A stretch of DNA of 64,000 bases from an uncultured Caldilineaceae bacterium (GCA_951812725.1 OX638330.1:682001-746000), one strand, 5' to 3'; shown: positions 17,388 to 26,219, counted from the first letter of the stretch. The notes: generated by a model not told the origin, from the sequence alone. Translations and numbers: made by a program.

Positions 17388-17741
17388 CTGGCAAGTTCTC
17401 CAGATCCGACCGCGCTCCCTACACCGCATAAGCACTACATGGTAGTGTACTTAGTGCCGCTTAAGTAGAAAACAGACGTTAGAAAGGAATCCGGACAGAT
17501 GAATTATCAAGAACGAATCACGCGCGCACGCACAGCGCGTTTCGACAAGAACTGACCAGAACCCTCTTGCCATCACCCGCAAAAACACAAGTTTGACAAT
17601 CTGGCGCACCCATCCCCTTCCCCCATCCCAGACCATCCGCATGTTGCCCGTGTCAGTATTACCCCAACAGACAGTGCCACCGCCGTTGGCGATGACTCGA
17701 GACCTGAATAACGGATCCGCAACCCAAAAGTCGTGACAATC
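17388..17741. other. Intergenic region left of the insertion sequences
   Basis: Nothing supported in 17388-17741. It ends at the left boundary of the IS630-type element. The target read across both elements would be ...GACAATC-TA-GCCAAACTG... Confidence 0.5.
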
Positions 17742-17821
17742 TAGTAGTGTAACAGACAGGGTTTGCCGGACAAATAGACTGAGGCACACTCTCCATAAAG
17801 GAAGACACAAGGAGAGGAAAG

Positions 17822-18283
17822 ATGCCAGCGAAACGATATCGGGTGCGATTGACAGAGGAAGAGCGCAAGGACCTTGAAGGGCAGGTGAACACTGGAACAG
17901 GGTCGGCGCGACGCTTAAGACGGGCTCGCATCCTGCTGATGGCCGATGAAGCGCAAGCGGGCGGGGGCTGGTGCGACGCCGAGATAGCCAAGGCATTAGG
18001 AGCGCACGCGCGCACGGTCGAGCGAGTTCGGGAGCGGTGTGTCACAGTCGGGATCGAAGCCGCCCTCACCCACACGCGATCGAAACGGAAACGGCCACGC
18101 GTATTGGATGGTGCGGGCGAAGCCCGGTTGGTGCAGTTAGCGTGTAGCGCTGCGCCTGATGGACAGGAGCAGTGGACGCTGCAGATGCTGGTCGATAAGC
18201 TGGTCGAATTAGAGGTGGTGGCGCGTATTTCGCGCGAAACGGTGCGGACGACGCTCAAGAAAACGAAGTCAAGCCCTGGTTGA
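17822..18283 (+). CDS. IS630-family transposase, N-terminal frame
   Basis: A 153-residue first part of an IS630-family transposase with helix-turn-helix DNA-binding regions: TEEERKDLEGQVNTGTGSAR, then DAEIAKALGAHARTVERVRE. AGGAGAGGAAAG lies upstream of the ATG. The frame leaves homology at LKKTKSSPG. In the -1 frame the sequence reads LKKNEVKPWLKDALCIP, the expected continuation. One base gained in the AAAA run near 18260, or a -1 shift there, would join it to the next frame. This may be programmed frameshifting, known for some IS630 elements, or a decay mutation. Confidence 0.85.
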   Translation: MPAKRYRVRLTEEERKDLEGQVNTGTGSARRLRRARILLMADEAQAGGGWCDAEIAKALGAHARTVERVRERCVTVGIEAALTHTRSKRKRPRVLDGAGEARLVQLACSAAPDGQEQWTLQMLVDKLVELEVVARISRETVRTTLKKTKSSPG

Positions 18284-18963
18284 AAGATGCATTGTGCATT
18301 CCGGAGACAGCGAGTGCAGAGTTCGTCTGTGCCATGGAAGATAAGCTTGCGGTCTATCATCGGCAGCAGGATCCAAAGCGACCTGTGGTCTTTCTTGATG
18401 AAGGCAGTAAACAGCTGACCAAAGAGACCCGTCTGCCCCTGCCACCCCGACCGGGTGCGGTGGCCAAATATGACTACGAATATGAACGCAACGGCACCAG
18501 CAACCTCTTTCTCCTTTTCGCACCTCTGCAAGCCTGGCGTCATGTCAAGGTGACAGCGCGCCGCACCATGGTTGATTTTGCCCACTGCCGGCGTGACCTT
18601 GTCGACATCCATTTCCCGCAGGCTGACACGATCGTCTTGGTGATGGACAATTTGAACACGCACAAACTTGCTTCGCTGTATGAAGCGTTCCCGGCGGCCC
18701 AAGCCCGCCGCCTTGCCGCCAAACTGGAAATCCATTACACCCCCAAGCATGGCAGTTGGCTCAATATGGCTGAAATCGAACTCAGTGTCCTGCATCGACA
18801 GTGCTTGAACGCTCGCATCCCTGACCAACACACCTTGATGCAGAAAGTCGCAGCTTGGCAAACCCGCCGCAATGCTTCTGCATCGACTGTCAACTGGCGT
18901 TTCACCACCGCTGATGCTCGCATCAAACTCGAACGCCTTTATCCGTCAATAGAAGATTGTTGA
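18280..18963 (+). CDS. IS630-family transposase, C-terminal catalytic frame
   Basis: A 227-residue DDE catalytic half of the IS630 transposase. The acidic triad is intact: Asp in VVFLDEGSKQ, Asp in VLVMDNLNTHK, and Glu in SWLNMAEIELSVL. It overlaps the N-terminal frame by 4 bases and probably is not translated alone; it needs the frameshift near 18260 to yield an active fusion of about 375 residues. The catalytic residues and terminal repeats are all preserved, so the element may still be active if frameshifting occurs. Confidence 0.85.
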   Translation: MKDALCIPETASAEFVCAMEDKLAVYHRQQDPKRPVVFLDEGSKQLTKETRLPLPPRPGAVAKYDYEYERNGTSNLFLLFAPLQAWRHVKVTARRTMVDFAHCRRDLVDIHFPQADTIVLVMDNLNTHKLASLYEAFPAAQARRLAAKLEIHYTPKHGSWLNMAEIELSVLHRQCLNARIPDQHTLMQKVAAWQTRRNASASTVNWRFTTADARIKLERLYPSIEDC

Positions 18964-18970
18964 ACTACTA

Positions 18971-19982
18971 GGGCCTTATGCTAGTTAGTGTTTGAAAAAA
19001 GTCCCCTGGTGAGATAACTTTGGAAGTCTCGAACAACCAAGGTAGCTCACCAGGAGGACCAAGCGAATGATAGCCCACTTTGACGATTTCTGTCTATGCG
19101 TGTATGTGCTCGTTGACGACATGTGCAAGGAATTGGAAGAACATTTGAGACGACCGGGGCCGGAGCCTGAGTGTAGCGACAGTGAATTGATCGCGATTTG
19201 TCTCATCGGCGAATGTGTGGGATGGGATGTGGAAACAGAGTTACTCAATCATATGCAGGCACATCGGGATAAGTTTCCGATTTTGCCGGAGCAGAGCCGT
19301 TTCAATCGGCGGCGATGTAACTTGATGGGGGTCATCAATGAAATGCGACGCATGATGTTGGCCAGGACGGAACTCTACAGGGACGTGCATTGTGTAATCG
19401 ATAGCCTGCCTATTCCTGTGGTTCAATTCCATCTGGCGCCACAAGCGCGCGCCAAATGGTCCGATTGGGGGGCCGATTTTGGGCCCGTTCCCTCCAAGAA
19501 GATGATGATCTTCGGTTTCAAGCTGCATATGCTGATCACGATGGGTGGCCTCATTATCGACTTCGAGTTAGCTCCGGCTAACGAACGCGACTTGGCTGTC
19601 GGTCGCGAACTCCTTGCAGAACACGACAACCGCATCGTCATCGGCGACAAGGCCTACGTCAGTGCACCGGCAGCTGAGGAACTCTGGCAATACAATCGCA
19701 TCCGTCTTCTCACCAAGAAGCGCAAAAACCAGAAAAAACAGATCCCGGCACACCTCTCTCGCCTCTACGACTCGGTCCGCCAAATCATCGAAACAGTCAC
19801 CAGTCAACTCAACGCACAGTTCTCGATTGAAACCAACCACGCTCACACGCTCAGAGGCCTTTGTGCACGCTTATACACAAAATTGACCGCACATACCCTC
19901 TGCATTTATATCAACCGCCTCTTGGGCGTACCTGACTATCTGCAAATCAAGCAATTGGCCTTTCCCAACTAGCATAAGGCCC
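18971..19982 (+). mobile_element. IS982-family insertion sequence with perfect inverted repeats and target duplication
   Basis: Perfect 16-bp terminal inverted repeats: GGGCCTTATGCTAGTT at 18971-18986 and its complement at 19967-19982. The 5-bp direct repeat TACTA flanks the element (18966-18970 and 19983-19987). It contains one intact transposase gene. The target was the right end of the IS630 element, including its TA. Removing this element and one TACTA restores the IS630 terminus GTTGAACTAC-TA. Intact ends and an intact gene point to recent insertion. Confidence 0.9.
19067..19972 (+). CDS. IS982-family transposase
   Basis: A 301-residue, full-length transposase. Family features: CSDSELIAICLIGE near the N-terminus, LPEQSRFNRRRCNL (about 85-98), the first catalytic Asp in HCVIDSLPIPV, the second in IVIGDKAYVS, and the catalytic Glu in RQIIETVTSQLNAQFSIE. 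The gene fills most of its 1.0-kb element. AGGAGGACC lies upstream of the ATG. Nothing is missing, so the element is probably active. Confidence 0.92.
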   Translation: MIAHFDDFCLCVYVLVDDMCKELEEHLRRPGPEPECSDSELIAICLIGECVGWDVETELLNHMQAHRDKFPILPEQSRFNRRRCNLMGVINEMRRMMLARTELYRDVHCVIDSLPIPVVQFHLAPQARAKWSDWGADFGPVPSKKMMIFGFKLHMLITMGGLIIDFELAPANERDLAVGRELLAEHDNRIVIGDKAYVSAPAAEELWQYNRIRLLTKKRKNQKKQIPAHLSRLYDSVRQIIETVTSQLNAQFSIETNHAHTLRGLCARLYTKLTAHTLCIYINRLLGVPDYLQIKQLAFPN

Positions 19983-20137
19983 TACTAGCCAAACTGCCGC
20001 ATTTAGACCGTATTTGGATCCCCTATTTATGTTGGAAATCAGAGCAGAATGGAGTATAGAAATGGAGAGAGTGCCGACAGAGTAAGCCGACCAATAGGGA
20101 GGCGTAATCTCTTGGTTAGTATAGTATGTACATCCCC

Positions 20138-20175
20138 AAAAAAGCATAATCAGGCAGTCCGAATTGCCTGATGCT
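20138..20175 (-). terminator. Factor-independent terminator of the amidohydrolase operon
   Basis: Read on the minus strand, AGCATCAGGCA pairs with TGCCTGATTATGCT (one bulge) around an 8-base loop and runs into six Ts (20143-20138). It lies about 200 bases after the stop of the amidohydrolase gene at 20371, so it should end the minus-strand operon that starts near 23781. Confidence 0.65.
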
Positions 20176-20222
20176 CTTTTCAAGTGACACGACAGAAATA
20201 GGTGAATACATTAGAGCACAGC

Positions 20223-20248
20223 AATGCGACCATTCATGGTCGCATTTT
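20223..20248 (+). terminator. Terminator-like hairpin
   Basis: AATGCGACCAT (20223-20233) and ATGGTCGCATT (20236-20246) form a near-perfect stem with a very small loop, followed by TTTT on the plus strand. It may stop transcription arriving from the insertion sequences before it reaches the convergent minus-strand operon. Confidence 0.5.
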
Positions 20249-20370
20249 CGTCTGAACATCGCTAGAAGTCGAAAAGCAACTTCCTTCAATTCAGCACTAT
20301 AAGTCTTTTTATGTCTTTGAGTTCCACAATAATACGACGAGTGACCAGCGCTCAGTAACTTCTCGTCCCA

Positions 20371-21525
20371 CTAACCGTCGATGCCAAACATTCGCGCCGC
20401 GTTGCCGCCGAGAATCAGGTCCTTTTCTGTTGTCGAGAGAAAGTCGCAGTGCAGGCGGATGTAGTCCACGGCCTCTTTATAGGTGCACCAGAAGCCGCCG
20501 CTGTAGGGCATGTCCGAACCCCACATCAGCTTTTCGACGCCGACCTGGTCGCATAGCCAGCTGAGCATCTCCTGGCCTTCGGCGTAGGGATATTCGGGCC
20601 ACTTGGCCGGCATCAGAATCTCGGCGCTCATGTGAGGGCGCTTCAGCAGGGTTACCACCTCGTCGGGGATGCCGATTTCGTGGATGATGGCGGCGGGCAC
20701 CAGCCCGTGCGTGATCACTGACGGAATGTCATCGTGGGCGTCGGCCCAGCGGCTCAGCTCGGCGACGCGCTCCATGAAACCTGCGACCCGGTCCTGCTTG
20801 CGGGCGTCGATATACCAGAAGATTGGTATTCCCAGGCGGCGCACGAGTTGCCACAGTGGTTCGAATTTGGTGTCGTCGATGTGATCCACGTATCCCTGCA
20901 AGGCGAATAGCTCCACGCTGAAGTAGAGTCCCTTGCATCCCAACTCTGTAACCGCATGCTCGAGCCGGGCCAGCTCGTCAGTTTGATGCGCGTCTGTCTC
21001 GTGTATCTGCGCCAGGGCGATGAAGCGGTCGGGGTAGCGGCGTAATGCCTCGGCGTAGTACTGGTTGATGTTGGCGCCGTAGACATGGTCGCTCTGGAGC
21101 ACGCCCCGGTCGACGCCGGCCACTTCCATTTCGGCGATCATTCTTTCGGGGGTTGCTTCGAGGTTCTCCAGGGCAGGGGGATAGAACTGCATGACGTAGT
21201 CGACGCCGTCCACTGCAAGCTCGGCCTGGCCGTATCTGCCGAAGCGGAAGTTGACATCGGGCATGACGTTGATGTCGTCGGAAGGGAAGTCGAGCAGCGG
21301 CTCTTTGACGCGGGCGCCGTCGCTCTTACGCCAAAAGTCGGTGAAGTCTCGCAGGTGGTACTGCCACAGCTTGCGTGTGAGCGCGGCGCTGGCCGCGCCC
21401 GAACCGGTTGCAAAGCGGCGGAAAATGTGGGAGTGGGCGTCGATGACGGGGGATTTCCTCTCCTCCTCGGACTCGACTTGCCGCCAACCGCCGCCGAAGA
21501 ACTCCATCTTTTTTTCTGTGGTCAT
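20371..21525 (-). CDS. Amidohydrolase-family (amidohydrolase 2) TIM-barrel protein
   Basis: A 384-residue metal-dependent hydrolase or decarboxylase of the amidohydrolase 2 family (ACMSD/2-pyrone-4,6-dicarboxylate hydrolase-like). The metal-binding start is DAHSHIF (His31 and His33). Later His residues are in SVITHGL, and the C-terminal MWGSDMPYSGG supplies the conserved Asp. NAARMFGIDG closes the protein as usual for the family. No signal peptide. Its ATG overlaps the epimerase stop by 4 bp (ATGA at 21522-21525), so the two are coupled. It may hydrolyse a lactone or decarboxylate an intermediate; the substrate is unknown. Confidence 0.87.
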   Translation of the reverse strand: MTTEKKMEFFGGGWRQVESEEERKSPVIDAHSHIFRRFATGSGAASAALTRKLWQYHLRDFTDFWRKSDGARVKEPLLDFPSDDINVMPDVNFRFGRYGQAELAVDGVDYVMQFYPPALENLEATPERMIAEMEVAGVDRGVLQSDHVYGANINQYYAEALRRYPDRFIALAQIHETDAHQTDELARLEHAVTELGCKGLYFSVELFALQGYVDHIDDTKFEPLWQLVRRLGIPIFWYIDARKQDRVAGFMERVAELSRWADAHDDIPSVITHGLVPAAIIHEIGIPDEVVTLLKRPHMSAEILMPAKWPEYPYAEGQEMLSWLCDQVGVEKLMWGSDMPYSGGFWCTYKEAVDYIRLHCDFLSTTEKDLILGGNAARMFGIDG

Positions 21526-22508
21526 TTTTTCTCTATCCAGGTTTGAGAGTCGCTCTGCCGCCAGGTGTGTGTGGGGCGATAGCCCAACAAGCGGGTCGCC
21601 TTTGCGTGTGACCAGAGTGAGGCATGACCTTGCAATGGGGCCTTCAAGGGTATGTCCGGAACCGTCGGGTTCGCCTCCCCTTCGCCTATTGAACTCCTTA
21701 AGCGGTCAATAAGCGCAGGCGTCGCCTCTTTGGAGCAGGTGTCGGCACCGTTGATGAGGAAAACCTCGTGCTTGATCGTGTCATTCTCGACGGCCAGGCG
21801 GAAGGCCTGCGCGGCGTCGCGGGCGTCGGTAAAGGCCCACAGTATCTTGCGCGGCGCGGGCGGGCCCGGTGTCGGCCAGTCACCTTCGGCGTCCTCTATG
21901 GTTTTGCGATAACGCTGGGTCCACAGCTCTTCGACCGTGAACTGTTGGGCCCAGCCGGAGCGCACGGCTATTTCGGCGCTGGCGCGTTCGAGATACCAAT
22001 TGTTATTGATGCGCAGGCAGATGGTCTGGATGCCGTATGCGACGGCGTACCGCTTGCAAGTGAGTTCGGCCAAGAGTTTGCTCAGCCCGTATTCGTCCTG
22101 CGGCTCGCAGGGATGCTCTTCGTCGAGCGGGAGATATTGGGGCACCATTTCCTGTTTCTGGAAGGAGAAGCCGGTGGCGGCGCCGGAAGAGGCGAACACG
22201 ACCTTGCCGACGCCGGCCTGGATGGCAGCTTCGAGGACATTGACCGTGCCGACCACATTTACGTTGAGCAGCTGTGCCGGCGTCATGCGTCCCGGGCCCG
22301 GGACGGCGGCCAGGTGGATCACGGCGTCCTGATCCTGGCACGCCTGGGCAAGCTGGTCCGGCTCCATGATGTCGCCCTGGATGAAGTCTGATCCGTCCAC
22401 GCGCGGCGCGGTGCGGCTGAAGCTGGTCACGGAATGACCGGCCTGTAGCAGTTCTCTGAGGACATACCCGCCGATCGTGCCGCTGCCGCCGGTTACGAGG
22501 ATTTTCAT
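21522..22508 (-). CDS. NAD-dependent epimerase/dehydratase family protein (extended SDR)
   Basis: A 328-residue extended SDR, start at ATG 22508 with AAAGG about 9 bases upstream. The Rossmann motif GGSGTIGGYV is at residues 7-16. ASSGAATG and DEYGLSKLLAE supply the Ser and Tyr-x-x-x-Lys catalytic set (YGLSK). The family acts on nucleotide sugars or on sugar-acid intermediates such as uronates (UxaD/GalE-like). Coupling to the amidohydrolase suggests a dehydrogenase-lactonase style pair: oxidation to a lactone, then ring opening. That pairing is inferred from context. Confidence 0.88.
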   Translation of the reverse strand: MKILVTGGSGTIGGYVLRELLQAGHSVTSFSRTAPRVDGSDFIQGDIMEPDQLAQACQDQDAVIHLAAVPGPGRMTPAQLLNVNVVGTVNVLEAAIQAGVGKVVFASSGAATGFSFQKQEMVPQYLPLDEEHPCEPQDEYGLSKLLAELTCKRYAVAYGIQTICLRINNNWYLERASAEIAVRSGWAQQFTVEELWTQRYRKTIEDAEGDWPTPGPPAPRKILWAFTDARDAAQAFRLAVENDTIKHEVFLINGADTCSKEATPALIDRLRSSIGEGEANPTVPDIPLKAPLQGHASLWSHAKATRLLGYRPTHTWRQSDSQTWIEKK

Positions 22509-22770
22509 ACACAAGTGCCTTTCAAGCGAACAATAATTTGCAGAGCATCAGGTGGCAACGGTTTGGCATCATTCGACTCTTGATACTCGTAGGGGCGACC
22601 ACATTCCTGCTCTTGGTCAGGCCACGAAAAGGGAGAGAATGCGTGCATCCAAACGGCTGAGGCCCGCGCTGAACAGGGCCAGAAGCGGTCGAGTTCGTTA
22701 ACGATCTACTTATGTTATGCGTTCACCCTAGGGCCCGCTCACCCGCCAAACTCAATGACCCTGTCCGCAG

Positions 22771-23781
22771 TCACTTTCCCTCCCCCTTCGTCTCCTGCCA
22801 AAGCTCATGCACGGGGGCGATCTGCCACCAGGCCGGCCCGACCGGCTTTTCCAGCAGCATCGGCCTGATGAAGGCGGCCGCCTTTTCCAGGCCTTCTTTG
22901 ATCTCAATATACTCGCTTTCCATTTCCAGCGTCAGGATGCCGTCATAGCCGACAAAGCGCAACGTCGAAATGACCTCGCGCCAGGTGCGGTCGTCGTGTC
23001 CCCAGCCCGGAATCGTGAAGGTCCACGAACGATCCTGGTAGTTCTTGAGGTCGGTCGAGTCGAAGTAGCCGCGCAGCCGCACATTCGGTTCGTGGATCAG
23101 TGTATCCTTGAGATGAACGGCCTGGATGAGGTCACCCAACTCGTGGATGGCTGCCAGCGGGTCGATCCCCTGCACCCACATGTGTGAGATGTCATAGTTG
23201 CAGGCCACCACCGGGCCCAGTTCGTCGCGCAAGCGGCGCAGTTTGACCGGGCTGTGAATCATGTCGTTGATCTGCATTTCGAAGCACAGCGTCACGCCGT
23301 GGTCGGTTGCAATCTGGCCATGCTCTTTCCAGTATGGAAGCAGTCGCTGCTCCCACTGCCATTCGAGGGCGTCGCGCAGGAAGGGCAGGTCGGTGTTGAC
23401 GATCCAAGCCGGCAGACTATCCCCCTCGGCCCCTTCGGGCAGACCGGCCACAAGGGCCAAACGGGTGCAGCCGATTCGCTCCATGAGCTCGCAGGTTTGG
23501 CGAAACTGGCGCGAATATTCCTGGGCAATGCGGCGGTCGGGCACCAGGGGCGTGCCGTGGCCGGCGAATGAGTAAATTTCGAGGCCGTGTGCTGCATAAA
23601 TGTCCAGCCAGCGCTCTAAATCGTCGTGATCTGCGAGCAGCCTGTCGACATGGCAGTATTGCTTTGCAGCAGGACCGACTGCTGCAACTTCGACGGCCTG
23701 TACGCCCTGCTCCTGGCAGAATTGCAGACCCTCTTCGAATTCCAACATATTGATAAAGAAGGTGTTCATGCCGAGTTTCAT
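22771..23781 (-). CDS. Sugar phosphate isomerase/epimerase (xylose-isomerase-like TIM barrel)
   Basis: The third xylose-isomerase-like protein of the window, 336 residues. Candidate metal ligands: Glu in TLCFEMQIND, Asp in NYDISHMWVQG, His in QAVHLKDTLI, and Glu in LTLEMESEY. The HGTPL segment in the first third and FVGYDG near the end are typical. It is the first gene of the minus-strand operon, 262 bp before the epimerase gene. It shows no close similarity to the copies at 8896 and 11192, so these are separate acquisitions or old paralogues. The substrate is not determined. Confidence 0.87.
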   Translation of the reverse strand: MKLGMNTFFINMLEFEEGLQFCQEQGVQAVEVAAVGPAAKQYCHVDRLLADHDDLERWLDIYAAHGLEIYSFAGHGTPLVPDRRIAQEYSRQFRQTCELMERIGCTRLALVAGLPEGAEGDSLPAWIVNTDLPFLRDALEWQWEQRLLPYWKEHGQIATDHGVTLCFEMQINDMIHSPVKLRRLRDELGPVVACNYDISHMWVQGIDPLAAIHELGDLIQAVHLKDTLIHEPNVRLRGYFDSTDLKNYQDRSWTFTIPGWGHDDRTWREVISTLRFVGYDGILTLEMESEYIEIKEGLEKAAAFIRPMLLEKPVGPAWWQIAPVHELWQETKGEGK

Positions 23782-24103
23782 GTCAGCTGCCTTTCGCGTG
23801 GAGATGAGTTTCGACTTGGGAACTGCCAGCGCATCTCGCTAATGCGCTCTGGACTGGGAACTGTCCACTTTACCAGTAGAGCGCGGTCCGGATGTAGCGT
23901 GTCTGGATGACGCGCGGATGCTTGCGGGGATTATCTCGCTCTGGCAGGGCCATCATAGAAGAGTCCGCGCAGTTGGTCAATCTCCATTATCCATCGGCTG
24001 ATGGCGGTTAGCGCTATGTCGTACCTCGTGTATACTATCCCCAAATCCACACATCAAGACCCACTGAGATTAATCATCATCCGCGCACCAGGGAGAACAG
24101 AAG
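23782..24103. other. Divergent intergenic region
   Basis: No gene supported in 23782-24103. It separates the minus-strand isomerase operon from the plus-strand SDR gene. A TATACT at 24031-24036 could be a -10 element for the SDR gene, but no good -35 is seen 17 bases upstream (TTAGCG). Confidence 0.45.
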
Positions 24104-24934
24104 ATGACGCATACGCGGAGAATGGAGGGCAAGCGCGTACTGGTATCCGGCTCCGGAACCGGTATAGGGCGCGGGGTTGCCCTGGAGTTCGCGCGCGAGG
24201 GCGCGGCGGTCGTGCTGCACTATGCCCATAGCGAGGCCGGGGCCGCGAGCGCGGTTGAGGAAATCCGAAGCGCCGGCGGCAAGGCTGAGGTTTTTCAGGC
24301 GGACCTGGCGGATATCGAGCAGGTGAAAGAGCTGGCATCGCAGGCGATTGAGTTTCTGGGCGGGCTTGATGTGCTGGTCAATAACGCCGGCATCACGATG
24401 AACAAGCCGTTTCTCGAGGTGACGCCCGAGCAGTTCGATACGCTATACAATGTGAATATCCGGGGCATGTACTTTCTGACGCAGGCGGCCGTGCCCACCA
24501 TGATCGAGCAGGGCAGCGGCGCGGTGATCAACCTGACGTCTGTTCATGCCTTTGCCGGGATGACGGAGCACACGATATACGCTGGCACGAAGGCCGCCAT
24601 TGTTGGGTTTACGCGCGTCCTTGCCCTGGAGTTGGCGACGAATGGCGTGCGCGTCAATGCGATTGCGCCCGGCTGGATTCTGGTCGAGAATCATCTCAAG
24701 GTTCTGGGCGAATTCGACCAGGAATCGGCTGGAAACACCATTCCGGCCGGGGTGATTGGCGCGCCGCACGATATCGGCAGACTCGCCCTCTTTTTGGCGT
24801 CGAAGGAGAGCCGCTACATCGTCGGGCAGACGCTGGTGATCGATGGCGGCATGCTGGCGATCATGCCGCTGTCGGGTGATTTCCGCGAGACGCGACAGGA
24901 GCAGTGGGGGCAGGGATACGTGCCGGGTCTTTGA
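24104..24934 (+). CDS. Short-chain dehydrogenase/reductase (SDR)
   Basis: A 276-residue classical SDR. The Rossmann motif is GSGTGIG (16-22), an S-G variant of the common T-G-x-x-x-G-I-G. NNAG is at 93-96, Ser in NLTSVHAF, and Tyr159-x-x-x-Lys163 in IYAGTKAA. DGGM near the C-terminus is standard. It resembles glucose or 3-oxoacyl reductases; a sugar or sugar-acid dehydrogenase is likely from context. It is 37 bp upstream of the M24 peptidase-like gene in the same direction. Confidence 0.93.
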   Translation: MTHTRRMEGKRVLVSGSGTGIGRGVALEFAREGAAVVLHYAHSEAGAASAVEEIRSAGGKAEVFQADLADIEQVKELASQAIEFLGGLDVLVNNAGITMNKPFLEVTPEQFDTLYNVNIRGMYFLTQAAVPTMIEQGSGAVINLTSVHAFAGMTEHTIYAGTKAAIVGFTRVLALELATNGVRVNAIAPGWILVENHLKVLGEFDQESAGNTIPAGVIGAPHDIGRLALFLASKESRYIVGQTLVIDGGMLAIMPLSGDFRETRQEQWGQGYVPGL

Positions 24935-24971
24935 GCTGCGCCGGCTTTGAACCACTTACGGAGAGTAGATA

Positions 24972-26219
24972 ATGCTATTCAATCGGGCGCGGGCCATGGA
25001 CCATATGCGGGAGTATGGGCTGGATGTTCTGGTGGCGACATCACCGGTCAATATCACCTATTTCACCGACTATTTTTGTTGGATCGATCCGCTGTTCAAA
25101 GAGTACATGATGGTGCCGGGGGCATCGGCCAATCTGGCGCAGGCCTTTGCCGTTTTTCCGCTTGAGGGCGAGCCGGCGCTGGTCGTCAACCCGCTGTTTG
25201 CCGTCAATGCCGAGGAGCTGTGGGTGAAAGACCTGCACATTTTTGGCAGCGCCGGCCTGGACGACTCGTTGCCGGCGGGTGAATTTCCACAGGCACTGCA
25301 TCGCTTCCGGGATCTGCTCAGCGCCTCGCATGGCAATGCTACCGCGACTGACGCACTGCTGAGCATTCTGAACCAGCGCGGGCTGACGGGCGCGCGTATC
25401 GGCCTGGAGATTGAGGGCCTGCCGCCGGAGACGAATGATCTGATCAGGCGGGCGCTGCCGAATGCATCGTTGAGGAATTGCGCCGATCTGATCCGCATGG
25501 TTCGCATGGTTAAGAGTGAGGAGGAGATCCGGCTTCTGACCCGTTCGGCGGAGATCAATGAGCAGGCAGCGATGGAAGCGCTGGCGATGGCCCGGCCCGG
25601 GCGGCCTGTCTCGGAGCTGGCAGGGCACTACCGGGCCGAGGCGGCGCGGATGGGCGCCGATTATGATCACTTTGCCTTCGGTGTGCGCGGACTTGGCATG
25701 ACGACTGAGACCAACTATGAATTGGCTGAGGACGACATTCTCTACGTCGATTACGGCTGCATTTACCAGTACTGTTTTTCCGATAGCGGCACGACACTGG
25801 CGATGCAAGAGTTGCCGGCGGAACTCAGCGAGCGTTTTGCAGCGCTGCGCGCGTGCATGGACGCGGGCGGGGAGGCGATGCGGCCGGGCGTAAAGGCGTC
25901 GACGGTTGCGACCGCTATGGTCGAGGCGCTGCATGACCGCGGCATTACAGCCTCCTTTCCCCACGGGCACGGCGTGGGCCTGGAGGTTCGCGACTACCCA
26001 ATAGTTGTTCCCGACAACGGGCTGCGCATCAAGGACGACTGCGTGGACCTTCCTTCTGACTTGATTCTGGAAGAGGACATGGTTCTCAATCTGGAGGCCC
26101 CGCTCTTCATGCCCGGCGTCGGTTCCTTGCACCTCGAGCAGTCGTATGTGGTGACGTCGCAGGGGAATCGTCCGCTCACGGCCCAGCAGAGGCGGCGTCC
26201 CGTGGTCAGCGGCAGCTAA
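24972..26219 (+). CDS. M24-family metallopeptidase (Xaa-Pro aminopeptidase/creatinase-like)
   Basis: A 415-residue pita-bread-fold enzyme with a creatinase-type N-terminal domain (residues 1-170) and a C-terminal M24 domain. The five metal ligands are visible: Asp260 (LYVDYG), Asp271 (FSDSGTT), His333 (PHGHGVG), Glu375 (LNLEAPL) and Glu389 (HLEQSYV). Members cleave Xaa-Pro dipeptides or act as hydrolases on creatine-like amidino compounds. No signal peptide, so cytoplasmic. It follows the SDR gene by 37 bp. The gene context is catabolic, so a role on a non-peptide substrate is possible. Confidence 0.9.
   Translation: MLFNRARAMDHMREYGLDVLVATSPVNITYFTDYFCWIDPLFKEYMMVPGASANLAQAFAVFPLEGEPALVVNPLFAVNAEELWVKDLHIFGSAGLDDSLPAGEFPQALHRFRDLLSASHGNATATDALLSILNQRGLTGARIGLEIEGLPPETNDLIRRALPNASLRNCADLIRMVRMVKSEEEIRLLTRSAEINEQAAMEALAMARPGRPVSELAGHYRAEAARMGADYDHFAFGVRGLGMTTETNYELAEDDILYVDYGCIYQYCFSDSGTTLAMQELPAELSERFAALRACMDAGGEAMRPGVKASTVATAMVEALHDRGITASFPHGHGVGLEVRDYPIVVPDNGLRIKDDCVDLPSDLILEEDMVLNLEAPLFMPGVGSLHLEQSYVVTSQGNRPLTAQQRRRPVVSGS

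Larger units (their letters stand above)
17742..18970 (+). mobile_element. IS630-family insertion sequence, carrying an IS982 element in its right end
   Basis: The element is bounded by the TA dinucleotide duplication typical of IS630/Tc1-mariner elements: TA at 17742-17743 and 18969-18970. The imperfect terminal inverted repeats read inward GTAGTGTAACAGAC on the left and GTAGTTCAACAATC on the right. It contains two overlapping transposase frames. Total length is about 1.23 kb, normal for the family. The right TA was later used as target by the adjacent IS982 element, so the order of insertion can be read directly. Confidence 0.85.
19988..20370. other. Intergenic region with back-to-back terminator hairpins
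   Basis: No gene supported between the IS982 element and the amidohydrolase stop. It holds the two hairpins at 20138-20175 and 20223-20248, described separately. Confidence 0.6.
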
